DNA from: Sporosarcina highlanderae
Lineage (GTDB): Bacteria; Bacillota; Bacilli; Bacillales_A; Planococcaceae
DNA: 61,160 bases
NCBI RefSeq assembly: GCF_030433715.1
Contig: NZ_JAROCC010000015.1
Coordinates: forward strand, 1 to 61,160
Direction: 5' to 3'
The translations under genes were made by a program, and so were the position numbers. The first letter of the stretch is position 1; each line of letters starts with the position of its first letter. Under the pieces are notes generated by a model. That model was not told where the DNA came from. It saw only the letters and a list, made by a program, of their open reading frames with translations, and made no database searches. Below, in pieces: positions 27,976-36,660 of this stretch.

Positions 27976-29139
27976 TTATGGTTGCCAAGGGTCCGGAATA
28001 CCTTTCATTTCTGGGTTATCCCATAATTCAGGACCAGGATAACCTATATACAAATAAAGGTCATTGTTAGGAGTTTGTGTTGTTGCTTTCAATACTTGAT
28101 ACGTCTCCTCCGAGTAGATAATACGATCGTTATCATCTTCACCACGCCCTGAAGAAATAAATTTAAATCCTTCATAATGATTAAATAATTCGTCAAAGTA
28201 CTCTTTATCCACTTTTATTAAAACAATCGAGTCTAATTTATCATTATAAAAATGGAAACTCGCTAGCCTATCATAATTTAGGAGGAAATCAGATCCACTT
28301 CCATCAGCCTGCCCAATAATATAATTATCACCCAATCGGTCAATTACTTTTGACGGTGAGTCGCCTAACGTTACTCCATGAAAATACAGGTAACCTTCCT
28401 CTTCAGTAAATGTGGGTTTAGCATAATCTATATCCGTATTAGTTGGCGAAATGTGTTGATTTTTAATATTCTGTTGCGTCTTATATAGATTTTCTGCTAC
28501 TTTTTTTTCCCAGTGCGGTTCTGCATAGGATAGTTTCAAGGAAAGACTTTCGTCAATAGGCTGCGGTGATGCCTTTACGATTTGATTGGTCCCATTGGAA
28601 TAGAAAAAATGATCATCGTAAATGTGGAAATCTATAAACTTAAACCCATCATAGCCTTTAAATAATTCATCAAAATAATCTTCATCTACATTCATGAATA
28701 AAATTGAAATTAATTTATCCTCAATGAATGAAAACTTCGCCTGGCCATCATAATCCAGTACAACGTCTGCCTCACTGCCATCCTCTTGCACGATTGTAAA
28801 ATTCTCACCAAAGACTTCGATTACTTTTGACTCTGAATCACCTAACGTTACGCCATCAAGATAAAATACCCCTTGTTCTTCGGAGAATGCAGGTTTTGAT
28901 AAATCTATGTGTAGTTCCGTCGGAGACGGTTGTTCGGCTACAGACGGTTCATTTTCAGTCAATACTTCGTTTAAAACAAAGAGTATTGCGCTCATTGTTA
29001 CTAAAGCGGCAATTACTGCATATCTCCAATTATGTTTTGGTTTTTTTGATTTGTTTTGGACTTCATTCAAAACGTTTCGCATAACCCTTTTTTTACTTTC
29101 TGTTAAATCCTTCACTTCAGTAGGAATGAATTTATCCAT
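27976..29139 (-). CDS. Membrane anti-sigma-like protein with duplicated extracytoplasmic domain
   Basis: A 387-residue protein: a cytoplasmic N terminus of about 37 residues, one membrane helix (about 39-58), then two copies of a 125-residue domain, A (about 81-207) and B (about 240-367). The copies share KPxF[ST]EE, GVTLGDSxSKVI and YFDELFxxYxGFKF. The layout and the 8-nt overlap with the ECF sigma gene suggest an anti-sigma factor or sensor, but the cytoplasmic part is too short to show a ZAS or RsgI domain. The repeats recall DUF4309 (YjgB-like) proteins; this is a guess. A GGAGGTG ribosome site lies in the sigma gene end. Confidence 0.7.
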   Translation of the reverse strand: MDKFIPTEVKDLTESKKRVMRNVLNEVQNKSKKPKHNWRYAVIAALVTMSAILFVLNEVLTENEPSVAEQPSPTELHIDLSKPAFSEEQGVFYLDGVTLGDSESKVIEVFGENFTIVQEDGSEADVVLDYDGQAKFSFIEDKLISILFMNVDEDYFDELFKGYDGFKFIDFHIYDDHFFYSNGTNQIVKASPQPIDESLSLKLSYAEPHWEKKVAENLYKTQQNIKNQHISPTNTDIDYAKPTFTEEEGYLYFHGVTLGDSPSKVIDRLGDNYIIGQADGSGSDFLLNYDRLASFHFYNDKLDSIVLIKVDKEYFDELFNHYEGFKFISSGRGEDDNDRIIYSEETYQVLKATTQTPNNDLYLYIGYPGPELWDNPEMKGIPDPWQP

Positions 29140-29650
29140 TTAACAGCACCTCCCATTCAATTCCTATCAGCTGATTTCTTAACAGTTCCCTACCTCGTCG
29201 CAAGCGAGTTTTTACTGTATTTTCCGGAATGGTTAAAAGACTTGCAATCGCAACGATCGTCATTTCGTGAAAATAGAAGTATATGAGGACCTCTCGTTGT
29301 TTCAATGGCAATTGAAGGATTGCTTCTCCTATAATTGTTTCTTCATCTTTTCTAACTAACTCATCTGATTTTATTACAGGTTCTGTTTGGAATAACTTGT
29401 TTTGCAACTTTACCTTTCTATAAGACCAGCTTTTCAAATAATCTTTGCTTTTATTAGCCGTCATTTTTGTTAAGAAAGCTTTTACCTCTCCTCGTTCTTC
29501 ATAATTGCTTTGACTGTCGTAAAACTTTATAAATACTTCCTGTACGATATCTTCTGCCGCTTGGAGATCTTTCACGTAATAATAAGCGAGTCGTATTAAA
29601 TACTCCGTGTATTGAAACATCAATTCTTTTAATTCATTCGTGCCTGTCAC
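29132..29650 (-). CDS. ECF RNA polymerase sigma factor
   Basis: A 172-residue group 4 sigma factor with region 2 at about 12-80 (TEYLIRLAYYYVKDLQAAED then IVQEVFIKFY) and region 4 at about 115-165 (LPLKQREVLIYFYFHEMT, then a helix-turn-helix ending NTVKTRLRRGRELL). It resembles SigM/SigV-like or YlaC-like factors but I cannot place it in a subgroup. The GTG at 29650 is preferred because AAAGGGG lies 8 nt upstream. It is followed by its probable membrane regulator. A likely self-recognised promoter lies upstream. Confidence 0.88.
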   Translation of the reverse strand: MTGTNELKELMFQYTEYLIRLAYYYVKDLQAAEDIVQEVFIKFYDSQSNYEERGEVKAFLTKMTANKSKDYLKSWSYRKVKLQNKLFQTEPVIKSDELVRKDEETIIGEAILQLPLKQREVLIYFYFHEMTIVAIASLLTIPENTVKTRLRRGRELLRNQLIGIEWEVLLNG

Positions 29651-29677
29651 AACTTCAACCCCTTTCCCTATATAGTA

Positions 29678-29703
29678 AACGATTCTCAAACTACAGGGGT
29701 TTG
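29678..29703 (-). promoter_or_regulatory. Candidate ECF autoregulatory promoter
   Basis: On the minus strand there is CAAACC (29698-29703), a 16-nt spacer and CGTT (29678-29681), matching the AACC-N16-CGT plan of ECF promoters. It lies 28 bp before the sigma gene start. Confidence 0.55.
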
Positions 29704-29751
29704 CCTTTCCAGAATTTTTTCAAAATTATTTACTCGGAACTATTTCCGACA

Positions 29752-29802
29752 AACAAAAACAGCCCACACACACCGGTCCTTCCCGGTACATGCAGGCTGT
29801 TT
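29752..29802 (-). terminator. Terminator after spoVT
   Basis: ACAGCC and CCGG blocks pair with CCGG and GGCTGT to form a long stem with internal mismatches, followed by TTTTTG on the minus strand, right after the spoVT stop. The outer arms match those of the terminator at 27922. Confidence 0.75.
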
Positions 29803-29803
29803 T

Positions 29804-30340
29804 TCATTGTTCCATTTGTTTCGCCAAAAAGTGTGCGGCGGTTTCTGCTGCTTTTTGTTCTGCTTCGCCAAGGAAGTGAACTTTCGATAGCAAATAGACC
29901 GCACCAATTGTATCACCGCCCGCTACGATTGGGGCAATGCAGTAGGATTTCACTTGCTCGGTTTGGCCAGGTACCCATTCCACCGTCTTTTCAAGCTTTT
30001 CGATAATGAGGGTGCGGCCGGCTAAGACTTCTTCCGCGTCCGGTGATAATTGGCGGTTCAAATAATCTTTTTTCGACAATCCGGATACGGCAATCATTTC
30101 GTCTCTGTCACTGATCATGGCAGGTGTTCCGAGTGTTTCGTATAGCGTTTCTGCGTACTCTTTCGCGAATTGACCGAGCTCGGAAATTGGGGAGTACTTC
30201 TTTAAAATCACTTCGCCATCCCGATCGGTAAAGATTTCAAGCGGATCTCCTTCACGGATGCGGAGGGTCCTTCTGATTTCTTTTGGAATGACCACCCTGC
30301 CTAAATCATCAATTCTGCGCACGATTCCTGTTGCTTTCAT
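29804..30340 (-). CDS. spoVT: Stage V sporulation protein T (AbrB-type regulator)
   Basis: A 178-residue transcription factor: an AbrB-like swapped-hairpin DNA-binding domain (1-50, MKATGIVRRIDDLGRVVIPK) and a C-terminal GAF domain (about 58-178). SpoVT tunes sigma-G genes late in the forespore. Length equals the B. subtilis protein. The ATG at 30340 has GAGG 8 nt upstream. A sigma-G promoter is visible 50 bp before it. It follows mfd. Confidence 0.96.
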   Translation of the reverse strand: MKATGIVRRIDDLGRVVIPKEIRRTLRIREGDPLEIFTDRDGEVILKKYSPISELGQFAKEYAETLYETLGTPAMISDRDEMIAVSGLSKKDYLNRQLSPDAEEVLAGRTLIIEKLEKTVEWVPGQTEQVKSYCIAPIVAGGDTIGAVYLLSKVHFLGEAEQKAAETAAHFLAKQMEQ

Positions 30341-30388
30341 GCATGATGCCTCACTTTCCAAAAATTAAAACCGTCTTCCGTTCGGATA

Positions 30389-30419
30389 TAGTATGCATCA
30401 TGTTTGGTCATTTTATGCA
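30389..30419 (-). promoter_or_regulatory. spoVT promoter (sigma-G)
   Basis: On the minus strand there is TGCATA (30414-30419), an 18-nt spacer and CATACTA (30389-30395), a near-exact match to the sigma-G plan TGAATA-N17/18-CATACTA, and just past the mfd stop. B. subtilis spoVT is sigma-G dependent. Confidence 0.75.
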
Positions 30420-30428
30420 AAAGTACCT

Positions 30429-33400
30429 TTACTCGGAATCCGCAGATATTGTTTCCTTTATGGATGATTGTAAGATGCGCATCATCTCTTCCAATACATC
30501 AAATTCGGTCATTTTGCCGGTATGCCGTTCATCCACCGTAACAATCAGGCGCCCTTCTTCCATCGTAAATCCGACAGCACGGCCAAACTCCATGGAATCC
30601 GTTACCATTTTTGCACCATCAGTCTTGGCTGTTCCTTCCTGCGTTAAACGTATTTCAATGATGGAACGTTGTTTTTTTATCGATTCTACACCCGCCATGC
30701 GTCCCCAAGCTTTTATTCTACCCACGCGAAGTAATAAATCAGCTTCCAGTGGCAAATCGCCGAAGCGATCTGTCATTTCATCGACAAGCTCGGAATAATC
30801 CGCCTTGCTTTCGATTGCCTTGACCCGCTTATACATCTGGATTTTCTGGAATCCGTCGCGAATATACGTATCCGGTAAATACGCGTTAATTGGAAGTGAA
30901 ATCTCAACATCAGGAATTTCAGATTTCACGATGCCTGTCTGCTTCTCTTCAATTGCTTCTTGAAGCATTTGCGAATAAAGATCGAACCCGACAGAGTCGA
31001 TGAAGCCATGCTGCTGGGAGCCAAGCAAATTCCCTGCCCCGCGGATCGACAAGTCACGCATCGCAATCTTGAAACCAGATCCAAGTTCGGTGAATTCTTT
31101 TATTGCCTGCAGACGGCTTTCCGCCACTTCCGTCAGAACTTTATCTCGCTGGTAAAGGAAATAAGCGTACGCAACCCTGTTCGAACGTCCGACACGCCCT
31201 CGCAACTGGTAAAGCTGTGATAGTCCCATCCGGTCCGCGTCGTGGATGATGAGCGTATTGACATTCGGTATGTCAATGCCTGTCTCGATAATGGTCGTTG
31301 TGACAAGTACGTCATATTCACCTTCAAGGAAACTCAATATGACGGATTCAAGCGCTGACTCGCCCATTTGTCCGTGTGCGAAAGCAACCCGCGCCTCCGG
31401 AACAAGCTGTCTGATTTCATCAACCTTGCGAGTAATGTCCTCAACACGGTTATATAAGTAGAATACTTGACCACCTCGACCCATCTCCCGCTCGATCGCT
31501 TCGCGGACGAGCGCGAAATTATGCTCCATGACATATGTCTGCACCGGGAAACGGTTCGCTGGAGGCGTCTCGATGACGGAAAGGTCGCGCACGCCTAACA
31601 TCGACATATGCAATGTCCTTGGAATCGGAGTAGCCGTCAATGTAAGCACGTCCACATTCGTTTTCAGCTGCTTCAGTTTCTCTTTATGCGTTACGCCGAA
31701 TCGCTGCTCTTCATCGACGATCAACAGTCCAAGGTCTTTGTAGACAACGTCTTTTGAAAGGAGACGATGGGTTCCTACAACAATATCAACCGTGCCTGCT
31801 TTCAAGCCTTTCAATGTTTCCGCCTGCTCTTTCTTCGTCCTGAATCGATTCAAGAGTGCAACTTCTACAGGGAAGCCTGAGAAACGCTCTTTCATCGTCT
31901 CAAAATGCTGCTGCGCCAGGATAGTTGTCGGAACAAGGAACGCTACTTGCTTGCCGTCTCCAACGGCTTTGAAGGCAGCTCGTATTGCCACTTCCGTCTT
32001 TCCGTACCCAACATCCCCGCAAAGCAGGCGGTCCATCGGTCGTTCTCTTTCCATATCGCGCTTTATTTCTTCGATGGAACGAAGCTGGTCCTCCGTCTCG
32101 TCATAAGGGAACGAGTTTTCAAAGGACCGCTGCAAATCATCATCCTCCGAGAATGCAAACCCTTTTTCCGCCTCGCGTTTCGCATAGAGCTTGATGAGGT
32201 CGTCCGCGATATCTTTCACTGCGGAAGATACTTTGCTCTTCGTCTTCTTCCATTCCGCTCCACCAAGCTTATGGAGTTTCGGTTCCTTTTCACCTGAAGC
32301 AACGTATTTCTGGATCAAGTCGATTTGATCAGCTGGAACGAACAGCTTATCCTCCGCACGATAGCGGATATCGAGATAGTCTTTATGGACGCCGCCCACT
32401 TCAAGTGTCACGACACCATAGTATTTCCCGATCCCGTGATGGACGTGAACGATATAATCACCAGGTTTGATCTCCGAATAGCTTTTTATGCGCTCTGCAT
32501 TCGTCATCTTCTGCGGACGAGCTTTCCGCTTTGGTTTACCCTTGAACAGCTCGGCATCGGTAATAACTGTGAGACGCTGGAACGGCATTTCAAACCCAGC
32601 AGATAAATCACCGTCTATAATCGAGACGGTTCCACTTTTGGAAGGCTTTCCATTCAAAGTTGCCGACATCTCATAGTCTCTCAGGATCGTTTGAACTTTT
32701 TTCATACGCTCTTCACCATCTACAACGATGAACACATTGAATTTCCCTTGTTGCCAACGTTCCATTTCATTTTTCAATAAATTCATTTGTCCATGGAACT
32801 CCTGCATCGGCTTACAAGAGAAGGAGACAGTCTTTTTCAGGGTGATGTTAGGTACCGTTCGGACGAATAAGGATAGATAAGATTTTTTCTGGTCGAGTAT
32901 TTTATGCATTTCGTCGAATGAAAAAGAGATTCTTGCATCGTGGACAATCTTTCCTTCTTCAAGAAGGGATAAATACCATTCTTTCTCTTCGCTTTCAAGC
33001 GCCGCAGACACCTCAAGGATCCGTCCAATTTCATCAAAGAGAACAAGACCATCTTCCGGAAAATAATCGCCTAAAAAGGCAGAAGCTTGTTCAGTTAAGG
33101 AAACATACTTCATCATTCCCTCTGGTACGATACCATCTTTCAATAAGTCGATATCACGTGAAATATTCAATGTGAGTGATTCCTTCACATCGTCATTTTT
33201 CAACCGCTTTAAACTCGAACGTAAGGCAGTTTCTAGATTTTCTGCTAGTTGTGTTAATTCATCAGAACTCCAAACGAATTCTGAAGCTGGTAAGATTGTC
33301 ACTATATCCAGTTTGTCAGTCGAGCGTTGGTCATCAGCTGAAAACATACGAATTGAGTCAACGTCAGTATCGAATAATTCAATTCGAACCGGGTTCTCCA

Positions 33401-33962
33401 TATTCAAAGGATAGATATCCAATATTCCGCCGCGTAGTGCGAAATCTCCTGGTGCCGTTACCATATCCTGTCTGTTGTAGCCCATCTCGACAAGCTTTTG
33501 GATCCATTTCTCTATATCAATCGTGTCATCCAATCGGGTTGACAATGAATTCTCTAACCAACGATCCTTTTGTGGAAGCAGTTTTTTCATCCCGGCAACA
33601 GGTGTAATATAAATCCCTTTTCCGATTCGTGCCATATGATCGAGAGTATCTATTCTGCTTGCACGAAGGTCAAAACTGGACACGGAAAAATCGGCAGCGA
33701 CCAATTCCTCTGCCGGGTATAAATGGACAAGTGAATCTCCAAGTGTCTTCACGAGGTCCTCATATGTACGCTGTGCTTGCAGCATGTTTGGGGTGACAAT
33801 AAGGATTGGACGGGCCGTAGAAAGATGTGCAGCCTTAAAAAAGACGGCCTTTGCACCGTTAGATAAGCCCGACAGCAATTGACGGTCTTTGCCTGATTTC
33901 AACTCGTCGATTACCTTAGTAATCTCTTTATCTTCTAAAAATAAATCTATGAGCGCATCCAA
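30429..33962 (-). CDS. mfd: Transcription-repair coupling factor Mfd
   Basis: A 1177-residue ATP-driven DNA translocase that removes stalled RNA polymerase and recruits UvrA. The N-terminal UvrB-like part (about 1-350) is followed by a CarD-like polymerase-interaction domain (about 490-560, GDYIVHVHHGIGKYYGV). The helicase core has Walker A GDVGYGKTE (about 645) and the DEEQ box (LLIVDEEQRFG), and a TRCF C-terminal domain follows. A TTG start at 33962 is needed because no ATG matches the family N terminus; GCGAGGAA lies upstream. It follows fin. Confidence 0.96.
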   Translation of the reverse strand: MDALIDLFLEDKEITKVIDELKSGKDRQLLSGLSNGAKAVFFKAAHLSTARPILIVTPNMLQAQRTYEDLVKTLGDSLVHLYPAEELVAADFSVSSFDLRASRIDTLDHMARIGKGIYITPVAGMKKLLPQKDRWLENSLSTRLDDTIDIEKWIQKLVEMGYNRQDMVTAPGDFALRGGILDIYPLNMENPVRIELFDTDVDSIRMFSADDQRSTDKLDIVTILPASEFVWSSDELTQLAENLETALRSSLKRLKNDDVKESLTLNISRDIDLLKDGIVPEGMMKYVSLTEQASAFLGDYFPEDGLVLFDEIGRILEVSAALESEEKEWYLSLLEEGKIVHDARISFSFDEMHKILDQKKSYLSLFVRTVPNITLKKTVSFSCKPMQEFHGQMNLLKNEMERWQQGKFNVFIVVDGEERMKKVQTILRDYEMSATLNGKPSKSGTVSIIDGDLSAGFEMPFQRLTVITDAELFKGKPKRKARPQKMTNAERIKSYSEIKPGDYIVHVHHGIGKYYGVVTLEVGGVHKDYLDIRYRAEDKLFVPADQIDLIQKYVASGEKEPKLHKLGGAEWKKTKSKVSSAVKDIADDLIKLYAKREAEKGFAFSEDDDLQRSFENSFPYDETEDQLRSIEEIKRDMERERPMDRLLCGDVGYGKTEVAIRAAFKAVGDGKQVAFLVPTTILAQQHFETMKERFSGFPVEVALLNRFRTKKEQAETLKGLKAGTVDIVVGTHRLLSKDVVYKDLGLLIVDEEQRFGVTHKEKLKQLKTNVDVLTLTATPIPRTLHMSMLGVRDLSVIETPPANRFPVQTYVMEHNFALVREAIEREMGRGGQVFYLYNRVEDITRKVDEIRQLVPEARVAFAHGQMGESALESVILSFLEGEYDVLVTTTIIETGIDIPNVNTLIIHDADRMGLSQLYQLRGRVGRSNRVAYAYFLYQRDKVLTEVAESRLQAIKEFTELGSGFKIAMRDLSIRGAGNLLGSQQHGFIDSVGFDLYSQMLQEAIEEKQTGIVKSEIPDVEISLPINAYLPDTYIRDGFQKIQMYKRVKAIESKADYSELVDEMTDRFGDLPLEADLLLRVGRIKAWGRMAGVESIKKQRSIIEIRLTQEGTAKTDGAKMVTDSMEFGRAVGFTMEEGRLIVTVDERHTGKMTEFDVLEEMMRILQSSIKETISADSE

Positions 33963-34000
33963 TGATTCTTTTCCTCGCTTTGCAGTATATAGATTGAAGT

Positions 34001-34032
34001 GAAAAAAGCTTTGCGCGCCTTAACGCCAAAGC
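34001..34032 (-). terminator. Terminator after fin
   Basis: GCTTTG / CAAAGC hairpin followed by TTTTTT on the minus strand, 8 nt after the fin stop and 39 nt before mfd. A TATACT (-10-like) follows it, so mfd may have a weak promoter of its own. Confidence 0.65.
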
Positions 34033-34040
34033 GGGATTTT

Positions 34041-34265
34041 CTATTGTAACCATTTCTTTAATGCGAGGTAATCCGGAAATGTACGTAACGACTTTTCACA
34101 TTCCTCGCAAATGCATCGAACTGTCATTGATCCGTCTTTATCGTATTCCAAGAAGTGTTGGCTGTCCTCCGCGTTTTTCAACTGCTGGACTACTTCCTCG
34201 GCGGAAGCGAATGGAATACTTCCGACCTCCGTATTGCAATGTCTACATGAATAGCGAATATCCAT
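34041..34265 (-). CDS. fin: Anti-sigma-F factor Fin (YabK)
   Basis: A 74-residue protein with two zinc-type pairs, CRHC near the N terminus and CEEC in the last third, as in Fin of B. subtilis (about 76 residues). Fin inhibits sigma-F and helps the switch to sigma-G in the forespore. The ATG at 34265 has GGGG 9 nt upstream; an ATG two codons earlier is too close to it. Position between pth and mfd is conserved. Confidence 0.88.
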   Translation of the reverse strand: MDIRYSCRHCNTEVGSIPFASAEEVVQQLKNAEDSQHFLEYDKDGSMTVRCICEECEKSLRTFPDYLALKKWLQ

Positions 34266-34318
34266 TTTCATCGGCCCCTTTTTATCAAAGTATAGGCAGA
34301 TGAAGGGATGATTATTCC

Positions 34319-34882
34319 TTAAGCACCGTTATAGTTATTCATTACTTCGAGAAATGGACTATCAAGCCATGCAATACAAGCCGATGCGCTTTTTTGAACC
34401 ATTTCCTCAATTAGTGGCTGTTCATCTTTGCTGAATGTGGACAGAACGTAGTCGGAGACCTTCATGCCGCCTAACGGACGTCCGATTCCTATGCGGATTC
34501 GATTGAATGTATCTGAACCGAGATGGGCAATGAGCGACTTCATGCCATTATGACCGCCGGCACTTCCTTTTTGACGCAATCTCAATTTACCAGGGGCAAG
34601 GTCGAGATCGTCATAAAGGACAACAATATCTTCCAAATCGACATCGTAATAATCCATTAACGGACCTACACATTCACCGGATAGGTTCATGTATGTTAAT
34701 GGTTTGACAAGCATCACTTTTCCCTCGGGACGATGGACAATTGTATAGGCACCATTGAACTTCGACTGCATGGCCGGTGCATTCAACCGCTCTGCTAATT
34801 CATCAATAGCCTCGAACCCTACATTATGCCTTGTTTTTTCATACTGTTTTCCCGGATTCCCAAGACCGATTATCATTTTCAT
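34319..34882 (-). CDS. pth: Peptidyl-tRNA hydrolase
   Basis: A 187-residue enzyme (spoVC in B. subtilis) that releases peptides from drop-off tRNAs. The signature [20 protein letters not shown] contains the catalytic His; [16 protein letters not shown] and GHNGMKSLI follow. The start at 34882 has AAGGAAG 9 nt upstream. It lies 30 nt after the rplY terminator with no clear promoter between. Confidence 0.97.
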   Translation of the reverse strand: MKMIIGLGNPGKQYEKTRHNVGFEAIDELAERLNAPAMQSKFNGAYTIVHRPEGKVMLVKPLTYMNLSGECVGPLMDYYDVDLEDIVVLYDDLDLAPGKLRLRQKGSAGGHNGMKSLIAHLGSDTFNRIRIGIGRPLGGMKVSDYVLSTFSKDEQPLIEEMVQKSASACIAWLDSPFLEVMNNYNGA

Positions 34883-34913
34883 ATGACGCATCTTCCTTTT
34901 AGTAAAGAATTAT

Positions 34914-34946
34914 AAAAAGGGCGCACGGAATGAAAACGTGCGCTCC
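34914..34946 (-). terminator. Terminator between rplY and pth
   Basis: GGAGCGCACG / CGTGCGCCC hairpin followed by TTTTTATAATT on the minus strand, 18 nt after the rplY stop. It lies inside the conserved rplY-pth pair. Confidence 0.88.
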
Positions 34947-34964
34947 AATAAGTTGCATTTTGTA

Positions 34965-35603
34965 TTAATCTTCTTTGTTATCCCCTTGGTTTTCACCAAC
35001 GAGTTCCGGTTGAGATTCTGCATCCGGAAGATTGTCACCTTCTATTTCTTCTTCCGTACGTGGAGAAGAGATGACAACAAGTGCGAAATCATCATCGTTC
35101 ACAATTTCAAATTTCGACTTAGCACGGATATCCCCAACTGTAATCGATTCACCGATTTGCAACTCTGTAATATCGATATCGAATGCTTCAGGTATATCTG
35201 ATGGTTTTACCTTGATTTTCACTTCGTGGTTCGGCTGTTGTAGAACGCCGCCTTCTTTTTGACCAACGGATTCGCCAACAAGATTCACCGTTACGTCAAT
35301 TTCAAGCTCTTCTGTCATATTGATAGCCAGGAAGTCCGCATGGCGAATTTCACCTTTAAGCGCATCCTCCTGGTAATCGTTAAGTACGACATTCAATTGT
35401 TTGCCATCCACCTCAAGCTTGATGACACCGTTTCGTCCCGACTCACGTAGAGTGCTCATTAGATCACGCTCTCTTACGGCAATCGGAGTCGACTCGGTTT
35501 TATATCCATAAACTACCGATGGGATATACCCTTCGTTTCTTAATGCTGATAAAGCAGATCTTGTTTTCGTTTCTCTTGGTTTCGACTGAATTGCTGTACT
35601 CAT
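34965..35603 (-). CDS. rplY: Ribosomal protein bL25 of the Ctc/TL5 type
   Basis: A 212-residue general stress protein Ctc that binds 5S rRNA. The N-terminal L25 domain (about 5-95, RNEGYIPSVVYGYKTESTPI) is followed by the TL5/CTC domain (about 100-185) and an acidic tail ending in GDNKED. The ATG at 35603 is preferred; an upstream in-frame GTG overlaps the AGGAAAGGTG ribosome site. Order prs-ctc-spoVC is as in Bacillus. No sigma-B promoter was recognised; an 83-nt gap separates it from prs. Confidence 0.94.
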   Translation of the reverse strand: MSTAIQSKPRETKTRSALSALRNEGYIPSVVYGYKTESTPIAVRERDLMSTLRESGRNGVIKLEVDGKQLNVVLNDYQEDALKGEIRHADFLAINMTEELEIDVTVNLVGESVGQKEGGVLQQPNHEVKIKVKPSDIPEAFDIDITELQIGESITVGDIRAKSKFEIVNDDDFALVVISSPRTEEEIEGDNLPDAESQPELVGENQGDNKED

Positions 35604-35686
35604 TTGCGTAGTCACCTTTCCTGAAAAAAAGTTATTCTAACTCTTGAAATACCCAAAATCAGACGACATGAAACTTACTGACTTGC

Positions 35687-36646
35687 TTAATCAAACAATG
35701 TGCTTACAGATTTCTCTTCGAATACACGAATGACTGCTTCGCCCAAAAGCTTGGCAATCGACAATTGTTTGATTTTCGGAGATTTTTTGCTTTCCGGTAA
35801 TTCGATTGAGTTCGTAATGACCAATTCCTTGATTTGAGAATTGTCAATTCTTTCGATGGCAGGACCGGACAGCACCGGATGCGTGCAGCAAGCGTAAACT
35901 TCCTTAGCACCATTTTCGATAATCGCGTTCGCTGCGATTGTTATCGTTCCGGCTGTATCTATGATGTCGTCGATAAGGATAGCAGTCTTCCCATCGACGT
36001 TCCCAACAATACTCATCACTTCTGCAACGTTTGGACGTGGACGGCGTTTATCAATGATAGCAATTGGTGCTTTCATGCGGTCCGCCATTTTTCTTGCACG
36101 TGTGACTCCACCATGATCCGGAGATACGATGACAAGGTCGTTCCCTTCCAAACCTTTGCTTTTGAAATATTCCGTAAGAATCGGTTCAGCCACTAAGTGG
36201 TCGATTGGAATATCAAAGAAGCCTTGGATTTGTGGAGCATGCAAGTCAATTGCAATGACACGATCAGCTCCCGCTTTTTCAAGCAAGTTCGCTATGAGTT
36301 TTGCAGTGATCGGTTCACGTGAGCGCGCTTTGCGGTCTTGTCGCGCGTATCCATAATAAGGCATGACAACGTTGATTGTACGTGCTGATGCGCGCATCAA
36401 AGCGTCAATCATGATTAGAAGCTCCATTAGGTTATCATTGACTGGATAGGAGGTGGACTGGATGACAAAAACATCACAGCCACGGATACTTTCTTCAATG
36501 TTTATTTGAACTTCTCCATCGCTGAAACGTTTGACAGAGCACTTACCTAGTGGAAGTCCGATTTCGTCTGCCACTTCTTGAGCAAGTGATTCATTGGAAT
36601 TAAGAGAAAATATTTTCAACTTTTTATTAGGATAATGATTAGCCAT
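35687..36646 (-). CDS. prs: Ribose-phosphate pyrophosphokinase
   Basis: A 319-residue enzyme making PRPP from ribose 5-phosphate and ATP; PRPP feeds purine, pyrimidine, His and Trp synthesis and is the effector of PurR nearby. Class I motifs are present: [29 protein letters not shown] and the PRPP loop [19 protein letters not shown] precedes the ATG. It lies 14 nt after glmU. Confidence 0.97.
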   Translation of the reverse strand: MANHYPNKKLKIFSLNSNESLAQEVADEIGLPLGKCSVKRFSDGEVQINIEESIRGCDVFVIQSTSYPVNDNLMELLIMIDALMRASARTINVVMPYYGYARQDRKARSREPITAKLIANLLEKAGADRVIAIDLHAPQIQGFFDIPIDHLVAEPILTEYFKSKGLEGNDLVIVSPDHGGVTRARKMADRMKAPIAIIDKRRPRPNVAEVMSIVGNVDGKTAILIDDIIDTAGTITIAANAIIENGAKEVYACCTHPVLSGPAIERIDNSQIKELVITNSIELPESKKSPKIKQLSIAKLLGEAVIRVFEEKSVSTLFD

Positions 36647-36660
36647 GATGGCCCCCCTGA

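Noticed and set aside
28010..29120. Frameshift or assembly duplication as the cause of the repeated domain in the ECF partner
   Set aside because: The two copies differ at many residues and the frame is intact from start to stop, so it is an old internal duplication and not an artefact.
35604..35686. Terminator between prs and rplY
   Set aside because: Only a 5-bp A/T hairpin (AGTTA/TAACT) before a T run is present, too weak to call.
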